Origin: a virus | DNA: 42,980 nt | Direction: 5' to 3' (one strand) | IMG/VR virus record: IMGVR_UViG_3300025110_000031 | Coordinates: 1 to 42,980 of that record | Position numbers and translations under genes: made by a program | The notes under the pieces: model-generated | What the model was told of the DNA's origin: nothing | The model's database searches: none | The model's input: only the letters and a program-made list of their open reading frames with translations | Shown: piece after piece, positions 6,347 to 13,501 of the stretch | Layout of the letters: each line of letters begins with the position of its first letter | How positions within the stretch are numbered: the first letter of the stretch is position 1

Positions 6347-6568
6347 ATGGCAGCTACTAAGAAAGATCTGAAGCCGGGATACCGAAGCTCAGAGTTCTGG
6401 TTAATGGCAGTCGCCCAACTTTGCTCGCTGGCCTATGCCAGTGGGGCAATCGCGCCTGAAGGCACAACCACGCTGGAGCGCATGATCGCGCTGGTCGCGG
6501 GTGTTGTTGCCAGCCTTGGATATAACCACGGCAGAGCCCAAGTTAAGGCTGTGGCAGAAGAGAAGTGA
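6347..6568 (+). CDS. Holin-like membrane protein
   Basis: A 73-residue protein with two hydrophobic segments, about residues 17-36 (FWLMAVAQLCSLAYASGAI) and 45-61 (MIALVAGVVASLGYNHG), a basic N-terminus (AATKKDLKPGYRSSEF) and a charged C-tail (AEEK). This matches small class II-type holins of Gram-negative phages. AAGGGAAAG lies a few bases before the ATG as ribosome site. Its TGA overlaps the GTG start of the next gene, so the lysis genes are coupled. Of the two membrane proteins here, this one looks more like the main holin. Confidence 0.65.
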   Translation: MAATKKDLKPGYRSSEFWLMAVAQLCSLAYASGAIAPEGTTTLERMIALVAGVVASLGYNHGRAQVKAVAEEK

Positions 6569-6792
6569 GTATTCTCCTCGCAGCCGCCAAAGGGCTTGCA
6601 TCACTCCCAAGCCTTGTCGATTCAGTGAATGGACTGGTCGATAGGCTTGGGGCTTTAGAAAAAGCGATCAATGAAAAACAAGTTCAGGAACGTCTTTCTA
6701 ATAAGCGCACTCGTAATTCTGCTGCTATCAAGCGGGTGCTTGCACGCTCGTCTGGATCGGAGTCAGGAACTCCTGAACCACCCTCAATTTGA
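6565..6792 (+). CDS. Probable inner spanin-like (Rz-like) protein
   Basis: A 75-residue protein starting at GTG 6565, overlapping the preceding stop (GTGA). Residues 2-25 are hydrophobic to amphipathic (ILLAAAKGLASLPSLVDSVNGLV), followed by a charged helix with heptad character (DRLGALEKAINEKQVQERL) and a basic Ser/Pro-rich tail. A lipoprotein gene begins inside it in another frame, the classic Rz/Rz1 layout, so I read it as the inner-membrane partner. The N-terminal segment is a weak membrane anchor for an i-spanin, so the call depends mainly on the nested neighbour. Confidence 0.5.
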   Translation: MSILLAAAKGLASLPSLVDSVNGLVDRLGALEKAINEKQVQERLSNKRTRNSAAIKRVLARSSGSESGTPEPPSI

Positions 6793-6877
6793 GTCAGCAG
6801 TCCTTGCTGCTCCCGCATTCGTTGAAAAGGCTCTGGAAATTGTGGTCGAACTCGAAGCGGAGATTGAGCGCAAATGA
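6671..6877 (+). CDS. Outer spanin lipoprotein (Rz1-like)
   Basis: A 68-residue lipoprotein precursor: basic start (MKNKFRN), hydrophobic core and lipobox LSSGC with lipidated Cys23. The mature part (LHARLDRSQELLNHPQ...EKALEIVVELEAEIERK) is a short helix-rich periplasmic domain ending in an acidic coiled-coil-like segment. The outer spanin links outer and inner membrane and fuses them in the last step of lysis of a Gram-negative cell. It starts inside the preceding gene in a different frame and runs 85 bases past it; its TGA overlaps the ATG of the nuclease gene. Confidence 0.75.
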   Translation: MKNKFRNVFLISALVILLLSSGCLHARLDRSQELLNHPQFESAVLAAPAFVEKALEIVVELEAEIERK

Positions 6878-7320
6878 CATCGGGAAGCGCCTCGAACAAA
6901 CCTCATGGAGGCGCAGCCGAACTTCTTGTGGCGCACGAACTAATGGAGCACGGATTTGGGGTCTGCATCCCGCTCGGCGATTCTGAGCCTTACGACCTCA
7001 TCGCCACCTCAGGCAAAAAGATTAGTCGGATCCAAGTTAAGTCGAGCCGTGCAGCATCAAAGCATGGGACTTATCGAGTGATGTTCGCGCATGGCCGGAA
7101 GACAAAGGTCATGTACACCCCTGATCAGACCGACTTCATAGCCGCCGTTCTTTATTACGACACCACTACCGCGATCTATATTATCCCGGTAAAGGATATC
7201 AAAACACTGAAGGGAATTTTCTACGATGTAGGAAAGCACCCCCGATATCCCCAAAAGTGGCCAGCTTGTAAATGGGAAGACTATCGGGGGCGCTATGATT
7301 TACTTACCTCTAGCCGTTAA
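6874..7320 (+). CDS. PD-(D/E)XK nuclease (Holliday-resolvase-like fold)
   Basis: A 148-residue metal-dependent nuclease. The catalytic pattern is visible: E16 in GGAAELLVAHELMEHGF, D41 in EPYDLIA, then Q54-V-K56 in RIQVKSS, as in group I intron-associated and related PD-(D/E)XK endonucleases. A PVKDIKTLKG segment and a C-terminal basic region follow. It could cut host or competing DNA, act in packaging or resolve branched DNA; the sequence does not decide. It starts in an ATGA overlap with the o-spanin gene, so it is expressed late with lysis. Its last 11 bases overlap the scaffold gene on the other strand. Confidence 0.75.
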   Translation: MTSGSASNKPHGGAAELLVAHELMEHGFGVCIPLGDSEPYDLIATSGKKISRIQVKSSRAASKHGTYRVMFAHGRKTKVMYTPDQTDFIAAVLYYDTTTAIYIIPVKDIKTLKGIFYDVGKHPRYPQKWPACKWEDYRGRYDLLTSSR

Positions 7321-8455
7321 GGCTCATCCCGGTCATCTCGGCAAACTGCTCATCAAAAGTTTTGGCCGTCGATGAACTGTCTGGCGGTGTGTCAGATGTG
7401 GTCGCAGTCGGGGTCGCATCAGCGATATCTTTATTCTTACCGCGCAACCGATTGTTCAACTCCATAAGTTGCACGGCCTTCTTGTAATAGTGAGGCCCGG
7501 CAGAAGCCCAATGCACTGCCTCAATGATTTCCTCCTTAGTAGATTTACCGCTAAAGAGCTTTCTTGCTGAGTCAACTCGCTGGCGCACTTCATCGTTCCA
7601 TGAGTCATCCCCATCGCGAGGAGTAAACGCCTCAATTGTATCGGCAAACTCCGAGCTGATATTGTTGAACACCTTATCATCAGCCTTTATTGCGGCTTCA
7701 GCTTCTGCGTTCTGACGCTCCATGAGCTGGCTGTATGATAGGTCAGCGTCCTTGAGCGCCTGATCTTTGTCAGCGCGAACCTCGTCCATCCTAGTCAGTA
7801 ACGCGCCCATGCGTGCTTGCTGGGTTGACGTAAGCTCGACCATGATTTCTTCGATCTGCTGGTTCCGGTAGGCAGACTCGTTCATTGCAACCAGTTCGCC
7901 CATGCGTGCGGCGTATTCTTCGCCAACAGCGGCCTTAGCCCCAGAGACAATTTGATCGATCTTGTTTTGGAACTTCTGCTGGAACTCCGGGTGACGCTCA
8001 AGATTGGACATCTTCAGTTGCTCGGACATGTAGTCCCGCTCCTTTTTGATATCCTCTAGCATGGTGTTCACATCAGAGTTATCCATGCCTTCGAGTTTAG
8101 CCCTCAGCTCCTCAAGCTCCGCTTTAACAGCATCGCGCTCATTGCGGACATTGTCTCGCTCTTGCTTGATCTTCTTGAAGTTGGCCGCTGCCGGGGAATC
8201 CACCTCTTCCTCGGCCTTAGGCTCTGGCTCAGGTGCGGATTCCTCAGGAAGTTCTTTGCCTTCCTGAGCGGCTTCCAGCGTCTCAAGAAAGGAGGTTTCA
8301 AACTCCTTATCTAGCTGGTCTTCGCTTAACTCCGCTTCGGGGGCTGGCTGTTGTTCAGGTTCAGCGACCGGGGCAGCCTCTGTGGTTTCGACCGGAGCTT
8401 CTGCTTCAAAATTTACAGGCTCTAGTCCTTCTAGGGATGCAGCTATTTTTGCCAT
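7310..8455 (-). CDS. Capsid scaffolding protein
   Basis: A 381-residue, very acidic, largely helical protein. Residues 15-90 are Pro/Glu/Ala-rich, with probable coiled coils at about 90-145 (FKKIKQERDNVRNERDAVKAEL...) and 200-260. It has no catalytic motifs and a flexible Thr/Ser-rich stretch before the C-terminus (FDEQFAEMTGMSLNG). This composition and its position directly downstream of the portal operon are typical of podovirus scaffolding proteins, which guide capsid assembly and then leave the prohead. No maturation protease is evident, so exit rather than cleavage is likely. It is unusual in lying on the strand opposite the capsid gene. Confidence 0.8.
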   Translation of the reverse strand: MAKIAASLEGLEPVNFEAEAPVETTEAAPVAEPEQQPAPEAELSEDQLDKEFETSFLETLEAAQEGKELPEESAPEPEPKAEEEVDSPAAANFKKIKQERDNVRNERDAVKAELEELRAKLEGMDNSDVNTMLEDIKKERDYMSEQLKMSNLERHPEFQQKFQNKIDQIVSGAKAAVGEEYAARMGELVAMNESAYRNQQIEEIMVELTSTQQARMGALLTRMDEVRADKDQALKDADLSYSQLMERQNAEAEAAIKADDKVFNNISSEFADTIEAFTPRDGDDSWNDEVRQRVDSARKLFSGKSTKEEIIEAVHWASAGPHYYKKAVQLMELNNRLRGKNKDIADATPTATTSDTPPDSSSTAKTFDEQFAEMTGMSLNG

Positions 8456-8460
8456 AATAA

Positions 8461-8754
8461 TTAACCGTTATTAGATTCAGCGAATGTTGAGCTAACCTCT
8501 TCCTGTGTGGGGATAGGGGTCGCCATTACCTTGAGCATCGCAATGCACTGCCTATGCCCGATGTCAGCGCCATACGCATATTTAAATGCGTTGTCATCTG
8601 TGCCAACAACGGGGAGCGGTCGTGTGCTTGGAGCTTCGTTTTCTAAGACCCGCAGCATTTGCTGCATGGGTTTGGATTCTAATACTTTCTTGGCGGCCCG
8701 AACCAAATCTGCATTTGATCGGTACTCACCCAGTTTCATGTCAGTCATCATCAT
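8461..8754 (-). CDS. Hypothetical protein between portal and scaffold
   Basis: I do not recognise this protein of about 97 residues (MTDMKLGEYRSNADLVRAAKKVLESKPMQQML...). It is soluble, with a basic helical N-terminal half and a central GTDDNAFKYAYGADIGHRQCIAMLKV segment. The start is one of several consecutive ATGs (8754, 8751, 8748) overlapping the stop of the upstream gene. A TTG at 8757 is less likely. Position suggests a virion assembly accessory. Confidence 0.65.
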   Translation of the reverse strand: MMMTDMKLGEYRSNADLVRAAKKVLESKPMQQMLRVLENEAPSTRPLPVVGTDDNAFKYAYGADIGHRQCIAMLKVMATPIPTQEEVSSTFAESNNG

Positions 8755-8938
8755 CAATTAGTATTTCTAGTTTTGTTATTAGCCGGGCAGATTGCTGTAT
8801 CCCGGCCAAAGCCTCGCGCCGTTGATCACCCTCCGGGGCCATCTCGACCATTAATTCCCTCGCCTTGATGTCATCATGGAGAAGTTCATAAATGTATTCG
8901 ATTTCAGTTGAGTCTAGGGTGAATTTATTGGCGCTCAT
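8741..8938 (-). CDS. Hypothetical small helical protein
   Basis: A 65-residue acidic, helical protein (MSANKFTLDSTEIEYIYELLHDDIKARELMVEM...) ending in four Asp residues. The ATG overlaps the portal stop (ATGA), so it is translationally coupled to the portal. No known domain is recognised. The sequence encoding its Asp tail also contains the start codons of the next gene. Confidence 0.65.
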   Translation of the reverse strand: MSANKFTLDSTEIEYIYELLHDDIKARELMVEMAPEGDQRREALAGIQQSARLITKLEILIDDDD

Positions 8939-11181
8939 AAGTTTTGTTTTAGGTCTTTATTCGCGAGGTCAGTCGCGCTTTTTGCATCTTTGATGGCAAT
9001 GTCAGTCGCCATCTTGCGTTCCTTGCGGGATATATCATTCTCAGTTTTAGCATCCCGCCGCGCTTCATCGCGCTCGAACCGGGCCTGAGCAAGTTGATCC
9101 TTTGGATCCATGCCGCCCTGAATTGCTTGCATCTCAGCCATAGCCTGTTGCTGCTCCGCCATAGCTTGTTGCTCGGCTTCCGCTGCCCGTTGGGCCTCTT
9201 GCATCAACTGGTCAGCTATGGATTGCAGCTCCTTCAGGATTGCTGAGTATTCATCAACCAGTGACTTCCTGGTGGCATCCTTCTCGATCTCCATTAAGTG
9301 AGCGGCGCAATGCTGCACCATCAGGGATAGATACTGTCCTAGCTCGGAAGGATCGGCCTGACCCGCAATCTGAGCAATCTCTTGCCCGGCGGCTAAGTGA
9401 ACCTCCAAGTGGACTGCGTGCATATCCCCACCAGCCACAGGGATTTGCATACCCTGTTTGAGGAGGATGTTTTCTTTCACAGCTTCCTGTTGCTGTTCTT
9501 GTTGATCGATGTCCTCTTCTGGAGTGGGGTAGTATCGCTTAACATTGTGATGGCCAGCGAGTGATGCGATGTGATCTTCAATCACGCGAGTCCGCCCAGT
9601 CTCAGGCAGCATTGGCAGCACATTCATCAATTGATTGGAGATGGCGCGGCGCTCCATTGCCGAGCCTTGCCCGGTCGTGCGGGTGGCGGCCACCGATATG
9701 ATCTTGGTAAGCGCGGCGCGAGGCACTCCCCGGTCAATACACGCCTTCTGGAACTTAATAGCGGAGACTCCGCCAGCCATGTCCTCCGTTAGATCAGGGT
9801 TGGAAGCCCGGCGGTAACGCTCCTTAAAGAACGAATCAAGCTGCCTGTAGTAGCGGTTTAGCTGCGTCTTACCGAGCGTCGATTGCTGCGAAACAATCGC
9901 GTCAATCTCAGTGGCCGTCCGGGGGTTCCCGCCCTTCTCAAGGTTCTGTCGGTATTGACTCAAGTTCGATTGCAGCACGCCCTCAAGATCGGCTTGCACC
10001 GCCATTGGCGCATCCAGCACCCCGGCACTGGTGGTTTGCACAACATTAAACCCGGACGGGGTAAGTGAGTACGGCCCCATTTGAACAAAAGATGCTTTGT
10101 TTAAATCGTTTGGGCTGTCTGCTTTGAAATGGATAGCGCTCCGTGCTATGGCGGCATCGACCAGCGTGCAACGTAATCTATTCTTCAATTCAAGGGGGCT
10201 ATACATCTTAACGCCAAGCCCTTTACATGCGTGATAATTGCCGTCTCCTTTGTCATAGAAAAACACATGGAGACATTGCTCCCAACCCTCGTATCTATTC
10301 TGCTTGCGGAAAAGGAACTGAGGTTCAGCCGAACCCTCGGCAATCATGCAATGGGAGATCGCACCTTCAGGGTACTCATCGGTGGGATGCTCTCGGTAAA
10401 AGATATGAGCCACCGGAACGGTGTCGCACTTGGACGAAAAGGCGAGGTCGTTGTTACGAATCTGCTGCTGGTAATATTCCCAGTCGGCCTTATTGCCGTT
10501 CTCTCCGGCGGGGGCAGCATCAGCGATGGCCCGCTTGGCTTCTTTAAGATTCCACCCGGCATTAACTGCGGCTTCTTCCTTACGGATAAAGCTATATAGT
10601 TCATGGACTGCGTAGTTGTTCCGAACCACAGCTACCTCAAAATCGCTGACATTAGACTTCGATCCGTCAGGAACGAGAAGGTTGCCGCTCTTAATCGGGC
10701 GGCAGCGCCAGTCTAGGGAATCCTCAAATAGGATTGGCCCCGTCCCGTACAGAACCATTTCGTGCTGCGAGAGCTGCATTAAGTAATCGAAGTCATGGTC
10801 ATCCCGCTGCAACTTGTCGAACTCTTCGGTAATGATCCGGCTGTATTCGGATGAATCATCGGGATCGCCGTGCTCAACTTTGATCGTGGCAAAATGTGGA
10901 ACCTCAGAAAATACATCGTAAAATGCAGAGCACGCCATCCCAAGAAAGGTTTCAGCCTCGCGCCAATTCACATTGGTTCGGAAAGATTGCCCGTTCTTGC
11001 GAAGGTCGCTGGGGTTGTACGGGGCATTCCCATCAACCAAGCCCTTTACCTTGGCTCGCACGGCTGAACGCTGCTCATCGGCTCGGATCATTGTCCGAAC
11101 CATATCAGCCGCATCAACGGGGTTTTTAACACGGGACGCTGGTATGGCCCCGCTATCGGAAATGTTTTCAAGCTCCATCAT
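8935..11181 (-). CDS. Portal (head-tail connector) protein
   Basis: Forms the dodecameric ring at one vertex through which DNA is packaged and ejected. From the ATG at 11181 (MMELENISDSGAIP) the protein has about 748 residues, in the range of large podovirus portals. Early sequence (NPSDLRKNGQSFRTNVNWREAETFLGMACSAFYDVF) and the central YGTGPILFEDSLDWRCRPIKSGNLL look like portal clip and wing regions. The C-terminal 130 residues are a Gln/Ala-rich coiled coil (AEAEQQAMAEQQQAM), as in portals with a long barrel. GGAAG precedes the ATG. A longer reading from 11217 would lie inside the upstream gene, so I chose 11181. Confidence 0.85.
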   Translation of the reverse strand: MMELENISDSGAIPASRVKNPVDAADMVRTMIRADEQRSAVRAKVKGLVDGNAPYNPSDLRKNGQSFRTNVNWREAETFLGMACSAFYDVFSEVPHFATIKVEHGDPDDSSEYSRIITEEFDKLQRDDHDFDYLMQLSQHEMVLYGTGPILFEDSLDWRCRPIKSGNLLVPDGSKSNVSDFEVAVVRNNYAVHELYSFIRKEEAAVNAGWNLKEAKRAIADAAPAGENGNKADWEYYQQQIRNNDLAFSSKCDTVPVAHIFYREHPTDEYPEGAISHCMIAEGSAEPQFLFRKQNRYEGWEQCLHVFFYDKGDGNYHACKGLGVKMYSPLELKNRLRCTLVDAAIARSAIHFKADSPNDLNKASFVQMGPYSLTPSGFNVVQTTSAGVLDAPMAVQADLEGVLQSNLSQYRQNLEKGGNPRTATEIDAIVSQQSTLGKTQLNRYYRQLDSFFKERYRRASNPDLTEDMAGGVSAIKFQKACIDRGVPRAALTKIISVAATRTTGQGSAMERRAISNQLMNVLPMLPETGRTRVIEDHIASLAGHHNVKRYYPTPEEDIDQQEQQQEAVKENILLKQGMQIPVAGGDMHAVHLEVHLAAGQEIAQIAGQADPSELGQYLSLMVQHCAAHLMEIEKDATRKSLVDEYSAILKELQSIADQLMQEAQRAAEAEQQAMAEQQQAMAEMQAIQGGMDPKDQLAQARFERDEARRDAKTENDISRKERKMATDIAIKDAKSATDLANKDLKQNL

Positions 11182-11776
11182 TTTTCTTTTTCTTCCAGCA
11201 GTGATCAGGGAGCGCATTATTAATGGACTCCTTGACGTTGTTTTGTAGGATATCTAGGGGGAACCACACTTGAGCTTTATTGAAGCAACCGCAATAAGCG
11301 CATGACTCAAGTTTCTCATCGTGGTCGGTTTTATCTGTTCCGGTTAATGTTGTAATCAGCGAGGCAACCCGCTTGCTGTTGCAGCCGGAGCACCCCATCG
11401 CCTTCACATTAGCATTACACCCGGCACAAATTAAGGCTCTTCGGTTGGCTTCCTCCTTATCGACCCGTGGATTTCCCTTTAGAATGGATTCCCCCAAAGT
11501 CTTGGTAAACCTCATCACGTCAGCAAAGCCAAGCTGGCGAGGGCTAACCTGAGCCTTAACCTGTTTGCACGCATCCCTGTCTAGCTGCAAACAAATCTGC
11601 ATCTCGATCTCCGCCTCATAGTCAATACTTAGCGGGTAGCCATTGGCCTGTCGGTGATTCTTAACTAGCTCGCATAACTGATTAAAGCTATGGGCCGCAA
11701 TGGTTACCCCCGATTCGCGCTGCGTGTAACGCCACCCGCCGGGGGGTACGATGTTTCTATTCTTGAGAGCTAACAT
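11168..11776 (-). CDS. Cys-rich, zinc-finger-like protein between terminase and portal
   Basis: A 202-residue protein with eight or more cysteines in metal-binding spacing: CAGC, then CSGC, then CAYCGC, between about residues 116 and 165. These probably form one or two zinc-binding knuckles. The N-terminal half has IDYEAEIEMQICLQLDRDAC and RQLGFADVMRFTKTLGESIL helices. It overlaps terminase by 20 bases and portal by 14, within the packaging operon, so a role in DNA recognition or packaging is plausible but inferred. A similar gene sits at this place in some marine podophages as far as I recall. Confidence 0.65.
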   Translation of the reverse strand: MLALKNRNIVPPGGWRYTQRESGVTIAAHSFNQLCELVKNHRQANGYPLSIDYEAEIEMQICLQLDRDACKQVKAQVSPRQLGFADVMRFTKTLGESILKGNPRVDKEEANRRALICAGCNANVKAMGCSGCNSKRVASLITTLTGTDKTDHDEKLESCAYCGCFNKAQVWFPLDILQNNVKESINNALPDHCWKKKKNDGA

Positions 11777-13436
11777 ACATGTTGTCCTGTTGGTAAATTA
11801 GATCATTGGATTTAACTAAATCTTCCCACCGTTGGTCGGCGTCCGTGCGGATTCCGACAGCGCCCGCGCCCTTTCGCCGCGCCATCTCCACAACCAAAGC
11901 GGCGGCGTCACCTAAGTCAGGGCTTTTCCCCGTGCGAGCTTTCATGTCGGTTTTACGCTCTACGACAATCTTCCGCTTTTGGTCATCAAACATTCTGGTG
12001 CAAAGCTCCACTACAGTATCTTTATCCATGCCTCTCACAGTATCGCGGATCACCCACTCCCTTACGGAGAACCACAGTTCAGTAACCTTGTTGGCGTATG
12101 CATCACAAGACGGCCTTGGGTCTTGGTCGGAAACAGGCTTATCAGATGCCTTGCCACCAAACTCAATGCGCTGAATCAGAGATGACCATTCATTTGAAAT
12201 GATATCGCAAAGGCCGCCGCCTTCTCCTGTCGCATCGATTGCTAGATTATCCGGTGAGACATTGCGGGCAATGCAGTGATCCCTTACTTGCCGGGCAATC
12301 TGGAAGTGTACTGGCTCCTTAGATGAGGCATTGATCTTAATGGTAATGGTCTCAGTGAACTCGATGGCCATCTTACCTGACTCAAGGTCTCCGTATTTGG
12401 CGAACTTTAAGATGCATCGGTCGCCGCCGAACGCCGGATCAAGCCCGGCAATCATCTCAAAGTTGCGACTAAAGACGTGGCTCCCGGCCATAACGCTGTA
12501 TTTATGGCACATGGTTTCAGACAAAACCGTCTTAACCACGCCCTCAGGAGCCCAGAATCCCCGCGAATACTTCCAGAACTTAGGCGATGACTCGCCCTCG
12601 AACTCTATGGCTTGGCGTAGTTGATCTGGAGTAATCAGAAATTCCCACTTGGTCTTACCAGCGCGTACATTCGGCGAGTCCATTCCATCGAACCGATAGC
12701 ACATGCCTCTCTTGGTTTTCCATTGGAGGGTTTCTATCCCTACAGTATCCCAGCCATCGACTGGCTCACTGAATCGGCCATGCTCGTCGAGCTTCGATTG
12801 TGGGTTACCAATTGCTAGAAACTTAAATTCCCGGCAGCCCTTACTAAGGTTGGAAGCGGCGCTGAACGCAGCGGATGGACAATCTGTAGCCTCATCAACT
12901 ATGGCCATTACCCTTGTGTTGTGAATACCTTGGATATTTGCGACCGCTTTGGTCTCAGATCCATCAAGTACCGCCACAGCAAATATAGCAGAAGTATCGT
13001 CACCCGGCTGGCTCTGGAGGGTGGTCTTGGAGTCCACTAACTTGCCGGGAAATGTCCCGTTAGCTGTCCTCAGGAGCCCCTGAATGTTTGCCCAGCTCCG
13101 CTTTCGGATCATCTTTGCTGTCGTTGAGGTCAGGATCACCGTAGAATTTGTCGGATCGGCCAGCCACCAGATCATGGCAAACATCGCACTGGCGTAGGTC
13201 TTTCCGCTCGCCGCGCACCCCGTCCAACTTATCCAATCGTTTTCGCATAGGGACTCAAGCTGCCGTTCAAGCCACGGGTTCCAGATGGTATCCGGCCAAA
13301 CTATGTTAATCGCATTTACACAATGCTGATAAGTGCCAAGGCCACCTTGCGCGACAGTTCTCTTTTCGCGGAAGCACCACAGCTCAACTTCTAGCTGGCT
13401 AAGTGGGTGCTCAAATTTAAGTCCGTAAGTGTCCAC
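11757..13436 (-). CDS. terL: Terminase large subunit
   Basis: ATP-driven motor and nuclease that packages DNA into proheads. From a GTG at 13436 it has 559 residues. Walker A is GCAASGKT at 73-80 and Walker B VMAIVDEATD at 176-185. The C-terminal RNase H-like nuclease shows acidic residues in GLDPAFGGD, NLAIDATGEG and DLGDAAAL. The open frame continues upstream to 13622, but that part overlaps the divergent fibre gene and is Cys-rich and unlike terminase, so I use the GTG; an ATG at 13514 is possible but overlaps the fibre start. No small terminase was recognised; the small unknown genes nearby are candidates. Confidence 0.92.
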   Translation of the reverse strand: MDTYGLKFEHPLSQLEVELWCFREKRTVAQGGLGTYQHCVNAINIVWPDTIWNPWLERQLESLCENDWISWTGCAASGKTYASAMFAMIWWLADPTNSTVILTSTTAKMIRKRSWANIQGLLRTANGTFPGKLVDSKTTLQSQPGDDTSAIFAVAVLDGSETKAVANIQGIHNTRVMAIVDEATDCPSAAFSAASNLSKGCREFKFLAIGNPQSKLDEHGRFSEPVDGWDTVGIETLQWKTKRGMCYRFDGMDSPNVRAGKTKWEFLITPDQLRQAIEFEGESSPKFWKYSRGFWAPEGVVKTVLSETMCHKYSVMAGSHVFSRNFEMIAGLDPAFGGDRCILKFAKYGDLESGKMAIEFTETITIKINASSKEPVHFQIARQVRDHCIARNVSPDNLAIDATGEGGGLCDIISNEWSSLIQRIEFGGKASDKPVSDQDPRPSCDAYANKVTELWFSVREWVIRDTVRGMDKDTVVELCTRMFDDQKRKIVVERKTDMKARTGKSPDLGDAAALVVEMARRKGAGAVGIRTDADQRWEDLVKSNDLIYQQDNMYVSSQE

Positions 13437-13501
13437 CTTGATAAATAACACCAAATATCTACAATGCTTGTTAAGTGGTATTTGTAGACAGGCATTAAAG
13501 C
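13437..13501. promoter_or_regulatory. Divergent intergenic region between terminase and fibre
   Basis: Only 65 bases separate two oppositely oriented late operons. The stretch is A/T-rich and contains a CTACAA/TTGTAG inverted repeat (about 4-5 helical turns between outer ends). It must hold or overlap both promoters, but I find no convincing sigma70 hexamers, so a phage-specific activator may be needed. Confidence 0.35.
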
